From NCBI GenBank assembly GCA_003645385.1, contig QNEY01000045.1:1-9762 (forward strand): a stretch of 9,762 nucleotides of DNA, written 5' to 3'. This DNA comes from Gammaproteobacteria bacterium (lineage in GTDB: Bacteria; Pseudomonadota; Gammaproteobacteria; Nitrosococcales; Methylophagaceae). Positions 1 through 7,231 of this stretch are shown in pieces (positions within the stretch are counted from its first letter, which is position 1; each line of letters begins with the position of its first letter). Below the pieces are notes generated by a model. That model had not been told where the DNA came from. It saw only the letters and a list, made by a program, of their open reading frames with translations, and searched no databases. A program made the position numbers and the translations under genes.

Positions 1-2
1 AT

Positions 3-464
3 GCCTCTCTGTCTGCATCAAAACCACATCACTTTATGTCACTCACTAAAGCGGGCCATTCTGCTATATTTTCTACCACAGGCAATCCTGATTGCCACGT
101 TATTTTACGTGGTGGTAAAAAGCCAAATTATGATGCTGACAGTATTAATGAAACAGCTGAAATTATTGGTCGTTCAGGTCAAAGAGCTCGTTTCATGGTC
201 GATTGCAGTCATGCCAATAGTGGGAAAAGCCATCTTCAACAAGAAGTGGTATGCCGTGATGTTGCAGCTCAAATTGCTGCTGGTGAAAAACGTGTTATGG
301 GCTTAATGTTGGAAAGTAATCTAGTTGCTGGTCGGCAAAATACTGAAGCGGGTAAAGAGTTGGTATACGGTCAAAGCATTACCGATGCCTGCATGGCATG
401 GGATAACAGTGAAACTTTATTACATGAACTTGCTGCTGCAGTTCGCCAAAGACGTTTGAAATAA
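3..464 (+). CDS. 3-deoxy-7-phosphoheptulonate synthase (DAHP synthase, class I), C-terminal part
   Basis: This enzyme condenses phosphoenolpyruvate with erythrose 4-phosphate to give DAHP, the first step of the shikimate pathway to aromatic amino acids; it is cytosolic and metal-dependent. The open frame runs in from the left edge, so only the last 153 residues are present; family members are about 350 residues, so roughly 200 are missing. The visible part aligns by eye with the end of E. coli AroG/AroF. SKPHHF lies at the start, GNPDCHVILRGGKKPNY at fragment residues 27-43, DCSHANS with the metal-ligand His at 70, LMLES with the ligand Glu at 104, and SITDAC with the ligand Asp at 128. It ends in a typical RQRR tail. 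Which feedback type it is (Tyr, Phe or Trp sensitive) cannot be told, because the N-terminal effector region is off the window; hence no gene symbol. No clear terminator follows it on this strand. Confidence 0.95.
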   Translation, partial: ASLSASKPHHFMSLTKAGHSAIFSTTGNPDCHVILRGGKKPNYDADSINETAEIIGRSGQRARFMVDCSHANSGKSHLQQEVVCRDVAAQIAAGEKRVMGLMLESNLVAGRQNTEAGKELVYGQSITDACMAWDNSETLLHELAAAVRQRRLK

Positions 465-580
465 TATCTTTCAGACCTTTGTTGCAAGTATGAACACAAC
501 TTACTGGTTTTCAGTTCGGTCAGATAAACTCTTAGTGTTTATTCATATTAAATATCTATATACGAAAAGATTATAAGTCT

Positions 581-610
581 TTAATAAAAAAGCATTAATA
601 GAAATATAAT
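581..610 (+). promoter_or_regulatory. Candidate sigma-70 promoter for the rsx operon
   Basis: The sequence shows TTAATA (581-586, 4 of 6 matches to the -35 consensus), an 18-base spacer, and a perfect TATAAT (605-610). A second perfect TATAAT lies at 636-641 but has no good -35 partner. The region is very AT-rich, so chance matches are likely; transcript start mapping would decide between them. Confidence 0.3.
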
Positions 611-613
611 GCT
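591..613 (-). terminator. Terminator-like hairpin reading on the minus strand
   Basis: AGCATTA (591-597) and TAATGCT (607-613) are perfect inverted repeats around a 9-base loop. On the minus strand the stem is followed by TTTTTATTAA, which resembles a weak rho-independent terminator; on the plus strand there is no T run after it. The stem is poor in G and C, and there is no minus-strand gene nearby to terminate. It may instead be a dyad overlapping the promoter, since the TATAAT at 605-610 falls within it. Confidence 0.2.
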
Positions 614-630
614 ACGAAAAACACCTGTAA

Positions 631-654
631 TCAGCTATAATAAATCAGTTATAA
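631..654 (+). repeat. Short direct repeat TCAGYTATAA x2
   Basis: TCAGCTATAA (631-640) and TCAGTTATAA (645-654) differ at one base and are spaced 14 bases start to start. The first copy overlaps a TATAAT box. It could be a tandem protein-binding site for rsx control or simple chance in AT-rich DNA. Confidence 0.3.
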
Positions 655-664
655 AACTCACTAT

Positions 665-680
665 CACATGCTTTGATGTG
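665..680 (+). promoter_or_regulatory. Small dyad CACAT-N6-ATGTG before rsxA
   Basis: A 5-bp inverted repeat with a 6-base centre lies 40 bases before the rsxA start. The geometry suits a dimeric regulator, but the arms do not match a CRP, FNR or SoxR consensus that I know. Functional meaning is inferred only. Confidence 0.2.
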
Positions 681-720
681 TAGACAGTGTTAAATCCTGA
701 TAAATTTAGTAGGTTTTTAC

Positions 721-1299
721 ATGGCAGAATATGCCCTCATCTTAATTAGCACCATTCTGGTCAACAACATTGTCCTAGTTAAATTCTTGGGATTATGTCC
801 GTTTATGGGTGTTTCTCGTAAGTTAGAAACTGCAATGGGAATGGGGTTAGCAACAACATTTGTATTAACTTTATCATCTATCAGCAGCTATCTGATTAAC
901 GAATATCTACTTACGCCATTAGGTATTGAATTCCTACGTACTATCAGCTTTATTTTTGTTATCGCCGTCGTTGTACAATTTACTGAATTGGTTGTGCATA
1001 AAACCAGCCCATTACTCTATCAAGTACTGGGTATTTTTCTGCCACTCATTACAACCAATTGTGCTGTTTTGGGAGTTGCATTGCTCAATGTGCAAGAACA
1101 AAATGGTTTTTTAGAATCAGCTCTTTATGGCTTCGGTGCTGCCATTGGTTTTTCAATGGTGTTAGTTATCTTTGCTTCCATACGTGAACGTATTGCTGTC
1201 TCTGATGTACCGGTACCTTTTCAAGGTGCTGCTATCGGGCTCATTACTGCCGGTTTAATGTCTATGGCCTTTATGGGCTTTGCTAGTCTGGTCAGTTAG
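721..1299 (+). CDS. rsxA: Electron transport complex subunit RsxA (RnfA)
   Basis: RsxA is an integral inner-membrane subunit of the Rsx/Rnf complex. At 192 residues it is essentially the family length (193 in E. coli). The protein is almost wholly hydrophobic, with about six membrane spans. The two half-membrane cysteines known in the RnfA/RnfE and NqrE/NqrD families are present: Cys26 in FLGLCPF and Cys114 in ITTNCAV. In solved Nqr and Rnf structures the equivalent cysteines of the two sister subunits hold an iron-sulfur cluster within the membrane. RsxA is paralogous to RsxE further along this operon. The ATG has an AGTAGG ribosome site 7 bases upstream and is the first gene of the operon. 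The Fe-S proteins RsxB and RsxC next door identify the set as Rsx/Rnf rather than Nqr. Confidence 0.97.
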   Translation: MAEYALILISTILVNNIVLVKFLGLCPFMGVSRKLETAMGMGLATTFVLTLSSISSYLINEYLLTPLGIEFLRTISFIFVIAVVVQFTELVVHKTSPLLYQVLGIFLPLITTNCAVLGVALLNVQEQNGFLESALYGFGAAIGFSMVLVIFASIRERIAVSDVPVPFQGAAIGLITAGLMSMAFMGFASLVS

Positions 1300-1301
1300 T
1301 C

Positions 1302-1862
1302 ATGTTTACAGCAATTATTGCCATAACGTTAATGGCGTTATTTTTTGGGCTATTACTTGGCTTCGCTTCCATTCGCTTTAAAGTTGAAGGTGATCCGATT
1401 GTCGATCAAATTGATAAATTATTACCTCAAACTCAATGTGGCCAATGTAGTTTTCCAGGTTGTAGACCTTATGCTGAAGCAATGGCTGCTGGTGAGGCTG
1501 ATATAAACCGGTGTCCACCTGGTGGTGAATCCACTATTCAGGCTTTAGCAGATTTATTAGAAGTTGAAGCGAAACCGCTAGATGATGAATGTGGTGTCGA
1601 AAAACCTAAAACACTGGCAGTAATTGTTGAAGATCGTTGTATTGGTTGTACCCTGTGTATCCAGGCATGTCCTGTTGATGCCATTCTTGGCGCAGCAAAA
1701 CAAATGCATACTGTTATTGCAGATGAATGTACGGGGTGTGAGCTTTGTGTGCCACCTTGTCCAGTAGATTGTATTGATATGGTAGAAACCAAACTAAATC
1801 CAAATACCTGGCGTTGGCCTGATCCTGCTCATGTTGATTTGAAACTGGGAGGTCAGTCATGA
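1302..1862 (+). CDS. rsxB: Electron transport complex subunit RsxB (RnfB), iron-sulfur protein
   Basis: RsxB is the multi-cluster ferredoxin-like subunit that exchanges electrons with a soluble partner. An N-terminal membrane anchor (about residues 3-22) is followed by the 4Fe-4S domain typical of RnfB, with Cys46, 49, 54 and 71 in CGQCSFPGC...CPPGG. Two classical ferredoxin motifs come next: Cys113, 116, 119, 123 (CIGCTLCIQACP) and Cys143, 146, 149, 153 (CTGCELCVPPCP). That gives twelve ligands for three 4Fe-4S clusters. The 186-residue length is close to short gammaproteobacterial RsxB (192 in E. coli), without the extra C-terminal ferredoxin repeats seen in some clostridial RnfB. It starts 2 bases after the rsxA stop with a weak ribosome site, suggesting translational coupling, and overlaps rsxC by 4 bases (ATGA). 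Confidence 0.97.
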   Translation: MFTAIIAITLMALFFGLLLGFASIRFKVEGDPIVDQIDKLLPQTQCGQCSFPGCRPYAEAMAAGEADINRCPPGGESTIQALADLLEVEAKPLDDECGVEKPKTLAVIVEDRCIGCTLCIQACPVDAILGAAKQMHTVIADECTGCELCVPPCPVDCIDMVETKLNPNTWRWPDPAHVDLKLGGQS

Positions 1863-3373
1863 CAGATGAACTTAGTTCATTCCCAGGTGGATTAATTCTC
1901 GACGGCCAGAAAAAACGATCTACTCAAACTGAAATACGTAAAACACCACTTAGCAAAAAGCTAACATTGCCATTGCAACAGCATATTGGAACGCCTTCTG
2001 CACCTATTGTTAAAGTCGGTGACAAAGTACTCAAAGGTCAAAAAATTGCTCGGGCAGATGGTCATCTATCTGTTTATCTTCATGCTCCAAGCTCTGGCAC
2101 AGTCATAGCAATTGATGATCAAGCTATTCCTCACCCATCTGGTTTATCCGGCCTCTGTATTACCATTGAAACTGATGGTAAAGATACGTGGATAGAACGT
2201 CAGCCAATAGAAGATTTCACTACTTTAACTGAACATGAAGTACGCCAACTTCTCCGTGAGGCTGGAATCGTAGGACTAGGTGGTGCAGGCTTCCCAAGCT
2301 TTATCAAACTAAATCCTGGTGTTCACCATGCTGTTGAAACACTTATTATCAATGGCGTGGAATGTGAGCCGTACATAACGTGTGATGACATGATTATGCG
2401 TGAACGTGCCAACGGCATACTCGACGGCATTCAAATAATGAAGTATGCCTTACGTGTTAAACGTTGTGTAATCGTAATCGAAGATAATAAACCAGAAGCC
2501 ATTTCTATAATGAAACAAGCACTGGAAGAACGGAAAGAGTGCCATCATTTAAAAGAGACCCAAGTTGTTGTCATTCCCACTCGTTACCCAACAGGTAGTG
2601 AAAAACAACTCATTCAAGTAGTTACCGGTAAACAGGTTCCAGGTAATGGCATACCTATTGAGATAGGCATTGTCTGCCATAATGTAGGTACTACCTATGC
2701 TATTGGTCGCGCAATCAAATATGGTGAACCACTGATTTCACGTATCGTCACCGTGACCGGTACCGATGTTAAACATGCCGGCAATTTTGAGACCTTGTTT
2801 GGTACGCCAATGCATGAGTTATTAGCTTTCTGTGATACACATCGGGAACAGGGTGAACCATTTATTTTAGGTGGACCAATGATGGGCTATAACCTGTCGG
2901 GCGATCACCTGCCCGTTACTAAAACAGCAAACTGTATTTTGGTCGGTGTTGATAATGCTGCTCCTGATAGCACTCCATTACCCTGTATTCGCTGTGGTGA
3001 ATGTGCAACGGCTTGTCCAGTCAGTCTGTTGCCACAACAATTATATTGGTTCTCACGAGCTAAAGACCTGGAAAAAACACGTGAATACAACCTATTCGAT
3101 TGTATTGAATGTGGCTGTTGTAGCTATGTCTGTCCAAGTAAAATTCCACTGGTGCATTATTTCCGTTTTGCAAAAACGGAAACAATGAACCAAGAACAAG
3201 AACATCAAAAGGCTGACATCGCTCGGCAACGTCATGAAAACCGTTTGACTAGACATGAACTGGAAAAACGTGAAAAAGAAGAACGCCAACGGCAGCGTAA
3301 AGCTGCATTAGCTGCGACCAAAGCAGCTAAAGAAAAAGAAGCCTTGTCACAAACTGATAATCAGGAGAACTAA
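1859..3373 (+). CDS. rsxC: Electron transport complex subunit RsxC (RnfC)
   Basis: RsxC is the peripheral flavin/NADH-binding subunit, related to the NuoF/Nqo1 fold. An N-terminal biotin-lipoyl-like barrel (roughly residues 35-105) precedes the glycine-rich GLGGAGFP nucleotide-binding motif at 139-146 and the conserved NGVECEPY at 165-172. Two 4Fe-4S motifs follow: Cys376, 379, 382, 386 (CIRCGECATACP) and Cys415, 418, 421, 425 (CIECGCCSYVCP). The last 60 or so residues (442-504) are a charged Lys/Glu/Arg/Gln stretch likely to form a coiled coil. At 504 residues it is much shorter than E. coli RsxC (740), whose extra length is an Ala/Lys-rich repetitive tail; the catalytic core is complete here, so this is a short-tail form and not a truncation. 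A strong GGGAGG ribosome site lies inside the end of rsxB, 6 bases before the ATG. Confidence 0.97.
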   Translation: MTDELSSFPGGLILDGQKKRSTQTEIRKTPLSKKLTLPLQQHIGTPSAPIVKVGDKVLKGQKIARADGHLSVYLHAPSSGTVIAIDDQAIPHPSGLSGLCITIETDGKDTWIERQPIEDFTTLTEHEVRQLLREAGIVGLGGAGFPSFIKLNPGVHHAVETLIINGVECEPYITCDDMIMRERANGILDGIQIMKYALRVKRCVIVIEDNKPEAISIMKQALEERKECHHLKETQVVVIPTRYPTGSEKQLIQVVTGKQVPGNGIPIEIGIVCHNVGTTYAIGRAIKYGEPLISRIVTVTGTDVKHAGNFETLFGTPMHELLAFCDTHREQGEPFILGGPMMGYNLSGDHLPVTKTANCILVGVDNAAPDSTPLPCIRCGECATACPVSLLPQQLYWFSRAKDLEKTREYNLFDCIECGCCSYVCPSKIPLVHYFRFAKTETMNQEQEHQKADIARQRHENRLTRHELEKREKEERQRQRKAALAATKAAKEKEALSQTDNQEN

Positions 3374-3375
3374 CG

Positions 3376-4407
3376 ATGCCTTTAAGCCGACTGTCATCGC
3401 CCTTTTTATCTGGTACTAATCGTGTGACTTTACAGATGTTGCAATTGTTAATGGCACTAGTCCCTGCTGTTATTGCCATCGTCTACTTCTTTGGTCCCAG
3501 CATTTTAATTACCCTCACTTTGGCTGTTGTCGTGGCGTTACTTGCTGAAGCATTCATGTTAAAGCTGCGTAACCGGCCTCTTAAACCTTTTTTGACTGAT
3601 GGCAGTGCAATTGTCACGGCAGTATTACTTGCTATTGCCTTGCCTCCATTAGCGCCTTGGTGGTTAACAACCATAGGTATTTTGTTTGCCATTATCTTCG
3701 CCAAACATCTATACGGTGGTTTAGGATATAACCCGTTCAATCCTGCGATGATCGCCTATGTTTTATTGCTAATTTCTTTCCCACTAGAAATGACAACTTG
3801 GTTACCCGTTTCAACATTAAGTGAGCATCCCCTGGGTTTGGCATCGGCCTTTAACATTATCTTTAGCGGTCAACTGCAGGGTGGAATAGGGCTTGATACC
3901 GTATCTGGAGCGACACCACTTGATGCAATGAAAACTCAAATTGGTCTCTTGCAAACACCTTCGCAAATCCTCAATCAACCTTTATTTGGCCTGTTTGGTG
4001 GCAAAGGCTGGGAATGGATTAATATCTGGTTTGCCATTGGCGGTATATTCCTGATTTTTCGCCGTGTTATCGGCTGGCATATTCCTGTTGCCATGTTGGC
4101 TGGTTTAACTGCTATAAGTTTTATCACTTGGTTAATTGCACCTGAAACAACAGGTTCTCCAATATTTCACCTGCTGAGTGGTGGCACTATGATTGGGGCC
4201 TTTTTCATTGCAACCGATCCAGTTACTGCGGCAACAACTATTAAAGGCAGACTGATATTTGGTGCTGGTGTAGGCTTGTTAACCTATATCATTCGTGTCT
4301 GGGGTGGTTATCCTGATGGTATTGCATTTGCAGTAATATTGATGAATATGCTGGTACCCCTGATTGATTATTACACTCAACCCAAAGTATATGGCTCAGT
4401 GAAATAA
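3376..4407 (+). CDS. rsxD: Electron transport complex subunit RsxD (RnfD), flavinylated membrane protein
   Basis: RsxD is a polytopic membrane subunit related to NqrB and carries a covalently bound FMN in this family. Many hydrophobic spans are visible (for example about 21-60, 78-112, 123-137, 217-228, 239-255 and 293-333). The flavin attachment motif SGAT is at residues 177-180 (DTVSGATPLDAMK), so Thr180 is the predicted FMN phosphoester site. GYNPFNPAM at 117-125 and IATDPVTAAT at 278-287 are other family motifs. The length of 343 residues matches the usual 340-360. AGGAG at 3363-3367 lies 8 bases before the ATG, and the gene begins 2 bases after the rsxC stop. Its stop TAA overlaps the rsxG ATG by one base. 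Confidence 0.97.
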   Translation: MPLSRLSSPFLSGTNRVTLQMLQLLMALVPAVIAIVYFFGPSILITLTLAVVVALLAEAFMLKLRNRPLKPFLTDGSAIVTAVLLAIALPPLAPWWLTTIGILFAIIFAKHLYGGLGYNPFNPAMIAYVLLLISFPLEMTTWLPVSTLSEHPLGLASAFNIIFSGQLQGGIGLDTVSGATPLDAMKTQIGLLQTPSQILNQPLFGLFGGKGWEWINIWFAIGGIFLIFRRVIGWHIPVAMLAGLTAISFITWLIAPETTGSPIFHLLSGGTMIGAFFIATDPVTAATTIKGRLIFGAGVGLLTYIIRVWGGYPDGIAFAVILMNMLVPLIDYYTQPKVYGSVK

Positions 4408-5033
4408 TGAATATATTCACTAGCAAAATTTTACCTGTAGGATTGATGTTGGCTGCTTTTGCTGTTGTTGCTACCAGTTTGGTTACCCTTACAGAAGAAA
4501 ATACCCGCGATAAAATTATCGAAAATGAACGCCAGACACTTTTAGCAGCAATCAATGCATTGGTTAATGTTAATGACTATAATAATGATATATTGACCGA
4601 CACAATAATCCTCGCAAGCACCGAACAACTGGGGACAAAAGAAGAGAATACGGTTTATCGTGCACGTATGGATAAGACACCGATTGCAGTAGTCTTCACC
4701 GCCATAGCTCCCAACGGTTATAACGGCCAAATCAAACTACTTGTTGGTATTAATTTTGATGGTAATCTGGCCGGAGTACGGGTTATTAATCATAAAGAAA
4801 CACCTGGCTTAGGTGACAAGATTAATGTCAAAAAAGCAGACTGGATTTTAAAGTTTAAAGGTTTATCACTAAAGAATCCTGATGGATCCAAATGGAAAGT
4901 GAAAAAGGATGGTGGTGATTTCGATCAATTTACTGGTGCCACAATCACCCCACGTGCTGTAGTAACTGCAGTAAAAAAAGCATTGCAATATTATGAAAAA
5001 AATCGCGATGCATTGTATAAGGAGGCAGAATAA
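4407..5033 (+). CDS. rsxG: Electron transport complex subunit RsxG (RnfG), covalent FMN protein
   Basis: RsxG, the NqrC relative, carries a second covalent FMN and has most of its mass in the periplasm. One N-terminal membrane span (about residues 7-28) is followed by a soluble FMN-binding domain. The flavin motif is TGAT at residues 176-179 (DQFTGATITPRAV), predicting FMN on Thr179; the family motif is S/T-G-A-T/S followed by T or S. The conserved HKETPGLGDKI segment is at 129-139. The length of 208 residues agrees with E. coli RsxG (206). The ATG overlaps the rsxD stop by one base, and the ribosome site is weak, so expression probably depends on translation of rsxD. The covalent flavins need the transferase ApbE, which is not in this window. 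Confidence 0.96.
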   Translation: MNIFTSKILPVGLMLAAFAVVATSLVTLTEENTRDKIIENERQTLLAAINALVNVNDYNNDILTDTIILASTEQLGTKEENTVYRARMDKTPIAVVFTAIAPNGYNGQIKLLVGINFDGNLAGVRVINHKETPGLGDKINVKKADWILKFKGLSLKNPDGSKWKVKKDGGDFDQFTGATITPRAVVTAVKKALQYYEKNRDALYKEAE

Positions 5034-5719
5034 TGAACGAAGTATATGGCCCCATTATTCGAGATGGCTTGTGGAAGAACAACCCTGCTCTGGTGCAATT
5101 ATTAGGCTTGTGTCCATTATTAGCCGTGACCAATACAACCATTAATGGCTTAGGTTTAGGCTTGGCAACTATTTTGACTTTAGTCGCATCCAATGGTCTT
5201 GTTTCCTTATTACGTAAACAAATTCCTGATGAAGCTCGCTTACCGGTATTTGTGATGATTATTGCTTCGATAGTAACCATTATCGAGCTATCTATGAATG
5301 CTTGGTTCCACGAGCTGTATTTGATCTTAGGCATCTTCATTCCTCTGATTGTGACTAACTGTGCCATTACCGGTCGAGCTGAAGCCTTTGCTGCTAGAAA
5401 TCCAATTGGACCATCGATAGTCGATGGATTGATGATGGGATTAGGATTTACGGCTGTCCTTGTTGTATTAGGTGCAACACGAGAGCTTATTGGTCAAGGT
5501 ACGATATTAGCTGAAGCACATTTGATGTTTGGTGAAGCGGCGAGAAACCTGACTATTGTGGTGTTTGAGGATTATCGGGGATTTCTAATGGCTTTATTGC
5601 CACCTGGTGCATTTATTGGCTTAGGTCTAATCGTGGCATTAAAAAATGTAATTGATGCCCGCCAAACAACAACACAAGTGAAAACGATTGACGCTATTGC
5701 AGAACAAGTTGCTGGTTAA
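5033..5719 (+). CDS. rsxE: Electron transport complex subunit RsxE (RnfE)
   Basis: RsxE is the integral membrane subunit paired with RsxA, from which it arose by duplication. It is 228 residues long (231 in E. coli) with about six membrane spans. The conserved cysteines are Cys27 (LLGLCPLL) and Cys110 (VTNCAITG), matching the RsxA pair, consistent with a shared intramembrane iron-sulfur site. Family motifs GRAEAFA (114-120) and GATREL (147-152) are present. A very strong AAGGAGG ribosome site (5019-5025) lies 7 bases before the ATG, which overlaps the rsxG stop by one base. NqrD would look similar, but the neighbouring rsxB and rsxC rule for Rsx/Rnf. Confidence 0.97.
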   Translation: MNEVYGPIIRDGLWKNNPALVQLLGLCPLLAVTNTTINGLGLGLATILTLVASNGLVSLLRKQIPDEARLPVFVMIIASIVTIIELSMNAWFHELYLILGIFIPLIVTNCAITGRAEAFAARNPIGPSIVDGLMMGLGFTAVLVVLGATRELIGQGTILAEAHLMFGEAARNLTIVVFEDYRGFLMALLPPGAFIGLGLIVALKNVIDARQTTTQVKTIDAIAEQVAG

Positions 5720-5722
5720 TTT

Positions 5723-6382
5723 ATGAATCAGGCACAAAGACAGGAGTTTTTTGCCACACTCAAGGCACACAATCCCGAGCCAACAACTGAACTCAATTAC
5801 GACAGTACATTTGAATTATTGATTGCTGTCATTCTGTCCGCTCAAGCGACTGATATTGGCGTCAATAAAGCCACTGACAAACTTTATCCAATAGCCAACA
5901 CACCACAAACCATTTTAGATTTAGGTGTTGATGGTCTCAAACAATACATCAAGACTATTGGTCTATTTAACAGTAAAGCAAATAACATCATTAAAACTTG
6001 TCAGCAATTGCTGGAACTACACGATGGTGAAGTACCGGAAGATCGTGCAGCCCTTGAAGCCTTGCCTGGTGTCGGACGTAAAACTGCAAATGTCATCCTT
6101 AACACTGTTTTCAAACATCCTGTTATTGCTGTCGACACTCACCTGTTCCGTCTAGCAAATCGCACTGGTTTGGCTAAAGGAAAAACTGTTCGGGTCGTTG
6201 AAGATCGCTTGATGAAAGTTGTGCCAGATGAATTTAAACAGGATGCCCACCACTGGTTGATCTTACACGGTCGTTACGTTTGCATTGCTAGAAACCCAAA
6301 ATGTGAAAGTTGTGTTGTTACACATTTGTGTGATGATTTTCGGCGCCAGACGAAAAAATCAAACAATAGGAGCCAAAAATAA
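5723..6382 (+). CDS. nth: Endonuclease III (DNA glycosylase/AP lyase)
   Basis: Endonuclease III removes oxidised pyrimidines such as thymine glycol and then cleaves the abasic site by beta-elimination, in base excision repair. The 219-residue protein follows E. coli numbering closely. The helix-hairpin-helix LPGVGRKTANV is at 114-124 with catalytic Lys120. The catalytic Asp138 is in VDTHLFR. The 4Fe-4S cluster loop has Cys187, 194, 197 and 203 with C-X6-C-X2-C-X5-C spacing. The SAQATD motif is at 39-44. It starts 3 bases after the rsxE stop, the same rsx-nth link as in E. coli, and its TAA overlaps the next ATG by one base. No damage to the active site is seen. Confidence 0.98.
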   Translation: MNQAQRQEFFATLKAHNPEPTTELNYDSTFELLIAVILSAQATDIGVNKATDKLYPIANTPQTILDLGVDGLKQYIKTIGLFNSKANNIIKTCQQLLELHDGEVPEDRAALEALPGVGRKTANVILNTVFKHPVIAVDTHLFRLANRTGLAKGKTVRVVEDRLMKVVPDEFKQDAHHWLILHGRYVCIARNPKCESCVVTHLCDDFRRQTKKSNNRSQK

Positions 6383-6816
6383 TGTTTGGTCAAAACCGAC
6401 AACAACTTCGCCAAATGTATCATGATGTATGGCAAAAAAAACAAGCTAATGAATCTTTGTCCGCATTAGAATCAATGATTGCTCAAGTTATTAATGAACA
6501 TCCCGAATATCATAAAATATTTAATAGTGATTCCAGTCTAGAGCAGGAATATTTTGTCGAGGATGGTCAAACAAATCCCTTTCTTCATATGGGATTGCAT
6601 ATTTCACTGCATGAACAGATTTCAACCGATAGGCCTCAAGGAATTCGCGATCTTTACCAACAATTACAAATCAAATTTGGAAATGCTCATGACACTGAAC
6701 ATCAAATGATGGAATGCTTGACTGAATCATTGTGGTCAGCACAACGCAATAATCAACCACCCTCAGAGTCAGCTTACTTACAAGCTATTCAACAATTGTT
6801 ATTGGATGCAAGATAA
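6382..6816 (+). CDS. DUF1841 family protein
   Basis: This 144-residue protein resembles the DUF1841 family of proteobacterial proteins of unknown function; I recognise the MFGQNRQQLRQMY start and the NPFLHMGLHISLHEQ core. It appears soluble, mostly helical, without signal peptide or membrane span. Histidines recur at helical spacing: His69, 73 and 77 in the core, then His103, His107 and Glu111 in AHDTEHQMMECL. An H-X3-H pair facing another H-X3-H-X3-E is a pattern often seen in metal-binding helical bundles, but metal binding here is inference. The start has AGGAG (6368-6372) about 9 bases upstream and overlaps the nth stop by one base, so it belongs to the rsx-nth operon. Its job is unknown. 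Confidence 0.85.
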   Translation: MFGQNRQQLRQMYHDVWQKKQANESLSALESMIAQVINEHPEYHKIFNSDSSLEQEYFVEDGQTNPFLHMGLHISLHEQISTDRPQGIRDLYQQLQIKFGNAHDTEHQMMECLTESLWSAQRNNQPPSESAYLQAIQQLLLDAR

Positions 6817-7229
6817 TGGCTAATGAAATTACAGCAAAAGTTGAATTTTCTTTTAAAGGCATAAATTACACACCATCTACCGTGTTAGATCTCGATGACA
6901 TAATGCAAAAACACGGTACCCTGCCCTCGCTCCACCAGCTACTGGCAAGATTGCACAATATTGACAGTTATTCTTATGAATATGAAATGATGGAAGCTGA
7001 AAATATTCAATTTAGCGATGCCGAAGGCTGGGTAACAGGTTTTGTTACTGACAATCAATTTGATCAAACCGGTTTTGAACAACAATGGCACGAACAAGAT
7101 CAACTTAACCGACTAGCTCCAATCATCAAACGACAACTGAATATTGATGATATTCAACAACATCCAGAACTCAAAAAAGTCATACTCACTGCATATCAAT
7201 TTGGAAAGAAAAACTCAAAGGCTGATTGA
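6816..7229 (+). CDS. Hypothetical acidic soluble protein
   Basis: I do not recognise this 137-residue protein. It has no signal peptide, membrane span or cysteine. The N-terminal part (5-27) and the segment 55-78 look like beta strands, with a segment rich in aromatic and acidic residues around 51-68 (SYSYEYEMMEAENIQF). The rest (85-135) is probably helical, with a charged QQWHEQDQLNRL stretch and a final KKVILTAYQFGKK. Acidic residues are common throughout. The ATG overlaps the DUF1841 stop by one base and the gene is followed almost directly by another unknown gene, so it is surely co-transcribed with nth and rsx. Its reading frame is intact and codon use resembles its neighbours, supporting a real gene. 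Confidence 0.75.
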   Translation: MANEITAKVEFSFKGINYTPSTVLDLDDIMQKHGTLPSLHQLLARLHNIDSYSYEYEMMEAENIQFSDAEGWVTGFVTDNQFDQTGFEQQWHEQDQLNRLAPIIKRQLNIDDIQQHPELKKVILTAYQFGKKNSKAD

Positions 7230-7231
7230 TA

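Larger units (their letters stand above)
465..720 (+). other. Intergenic region upstream of rsxA
   Basis: This 256-base AT-rich gap holds no convincing gene. It contains a 7-bp inverted repeat (591-597/607-613), two TATAAT boxes (605-610 and 636-641), a 10-base direct repeat (631-640 and 645-654), and a CACAT-N6-ATGTG dyad (665-680). The rsxA ribosome binding site, AGTAGG near 708-713, sits 7 bases before the ATG. These are the elements expected of a promoter region driving the long rsx operon, but none matches a named regulator site that I recognise; SoxR- and FNR-like boxes were looked for and not found. Confidence 0.6.

Noticed and set aside
1..306. Open frame starting at base 1 in frame 1
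   Set aside because: It overlaps the clear DAHP synthase frame, and its product has no family resemblance.
503..515. ACTG-GTTTT-CAGT hairpin after the DAHP synthase gene as a terminator
   Set aside because: The stem has only 4 bp and no T run follows; it is too weak to call.
673..703. TTGATG (673-678) with TGATAA (698-703) as the rsx promoter
   Set aside because: The spacing is 19 bases and the -10 match is poor; the TATAAT boxes upstream are better candidates.
1538..1792. Minus-strand open frame inside rsxB
   Set aside because: It is antisense to a clearly conserved gene and has no start context or family resemblance. The same holds for the other minus-strand frames within rsxC, rsxD, rsxG and rsxE.
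3310..3345. Repeat-like Ala/Lys codons near the end of rsxC as a sequence repeat
   Set aside because: The stretch is low-complexity coding for the charged tail, with no exact repeat unit at DNA level.
721..5719. Possible Na+-translocating NADH:quinone reductase (Nqr) operon
   Set aside because: RsxA, D, G and E have Nqr counterparts, but the multi-cluster RsxB with 12 cysteines and the RsxC with two 4Fe-4S motifs are specific to Rsx/Rnf, and no NqrF-like gene is present.
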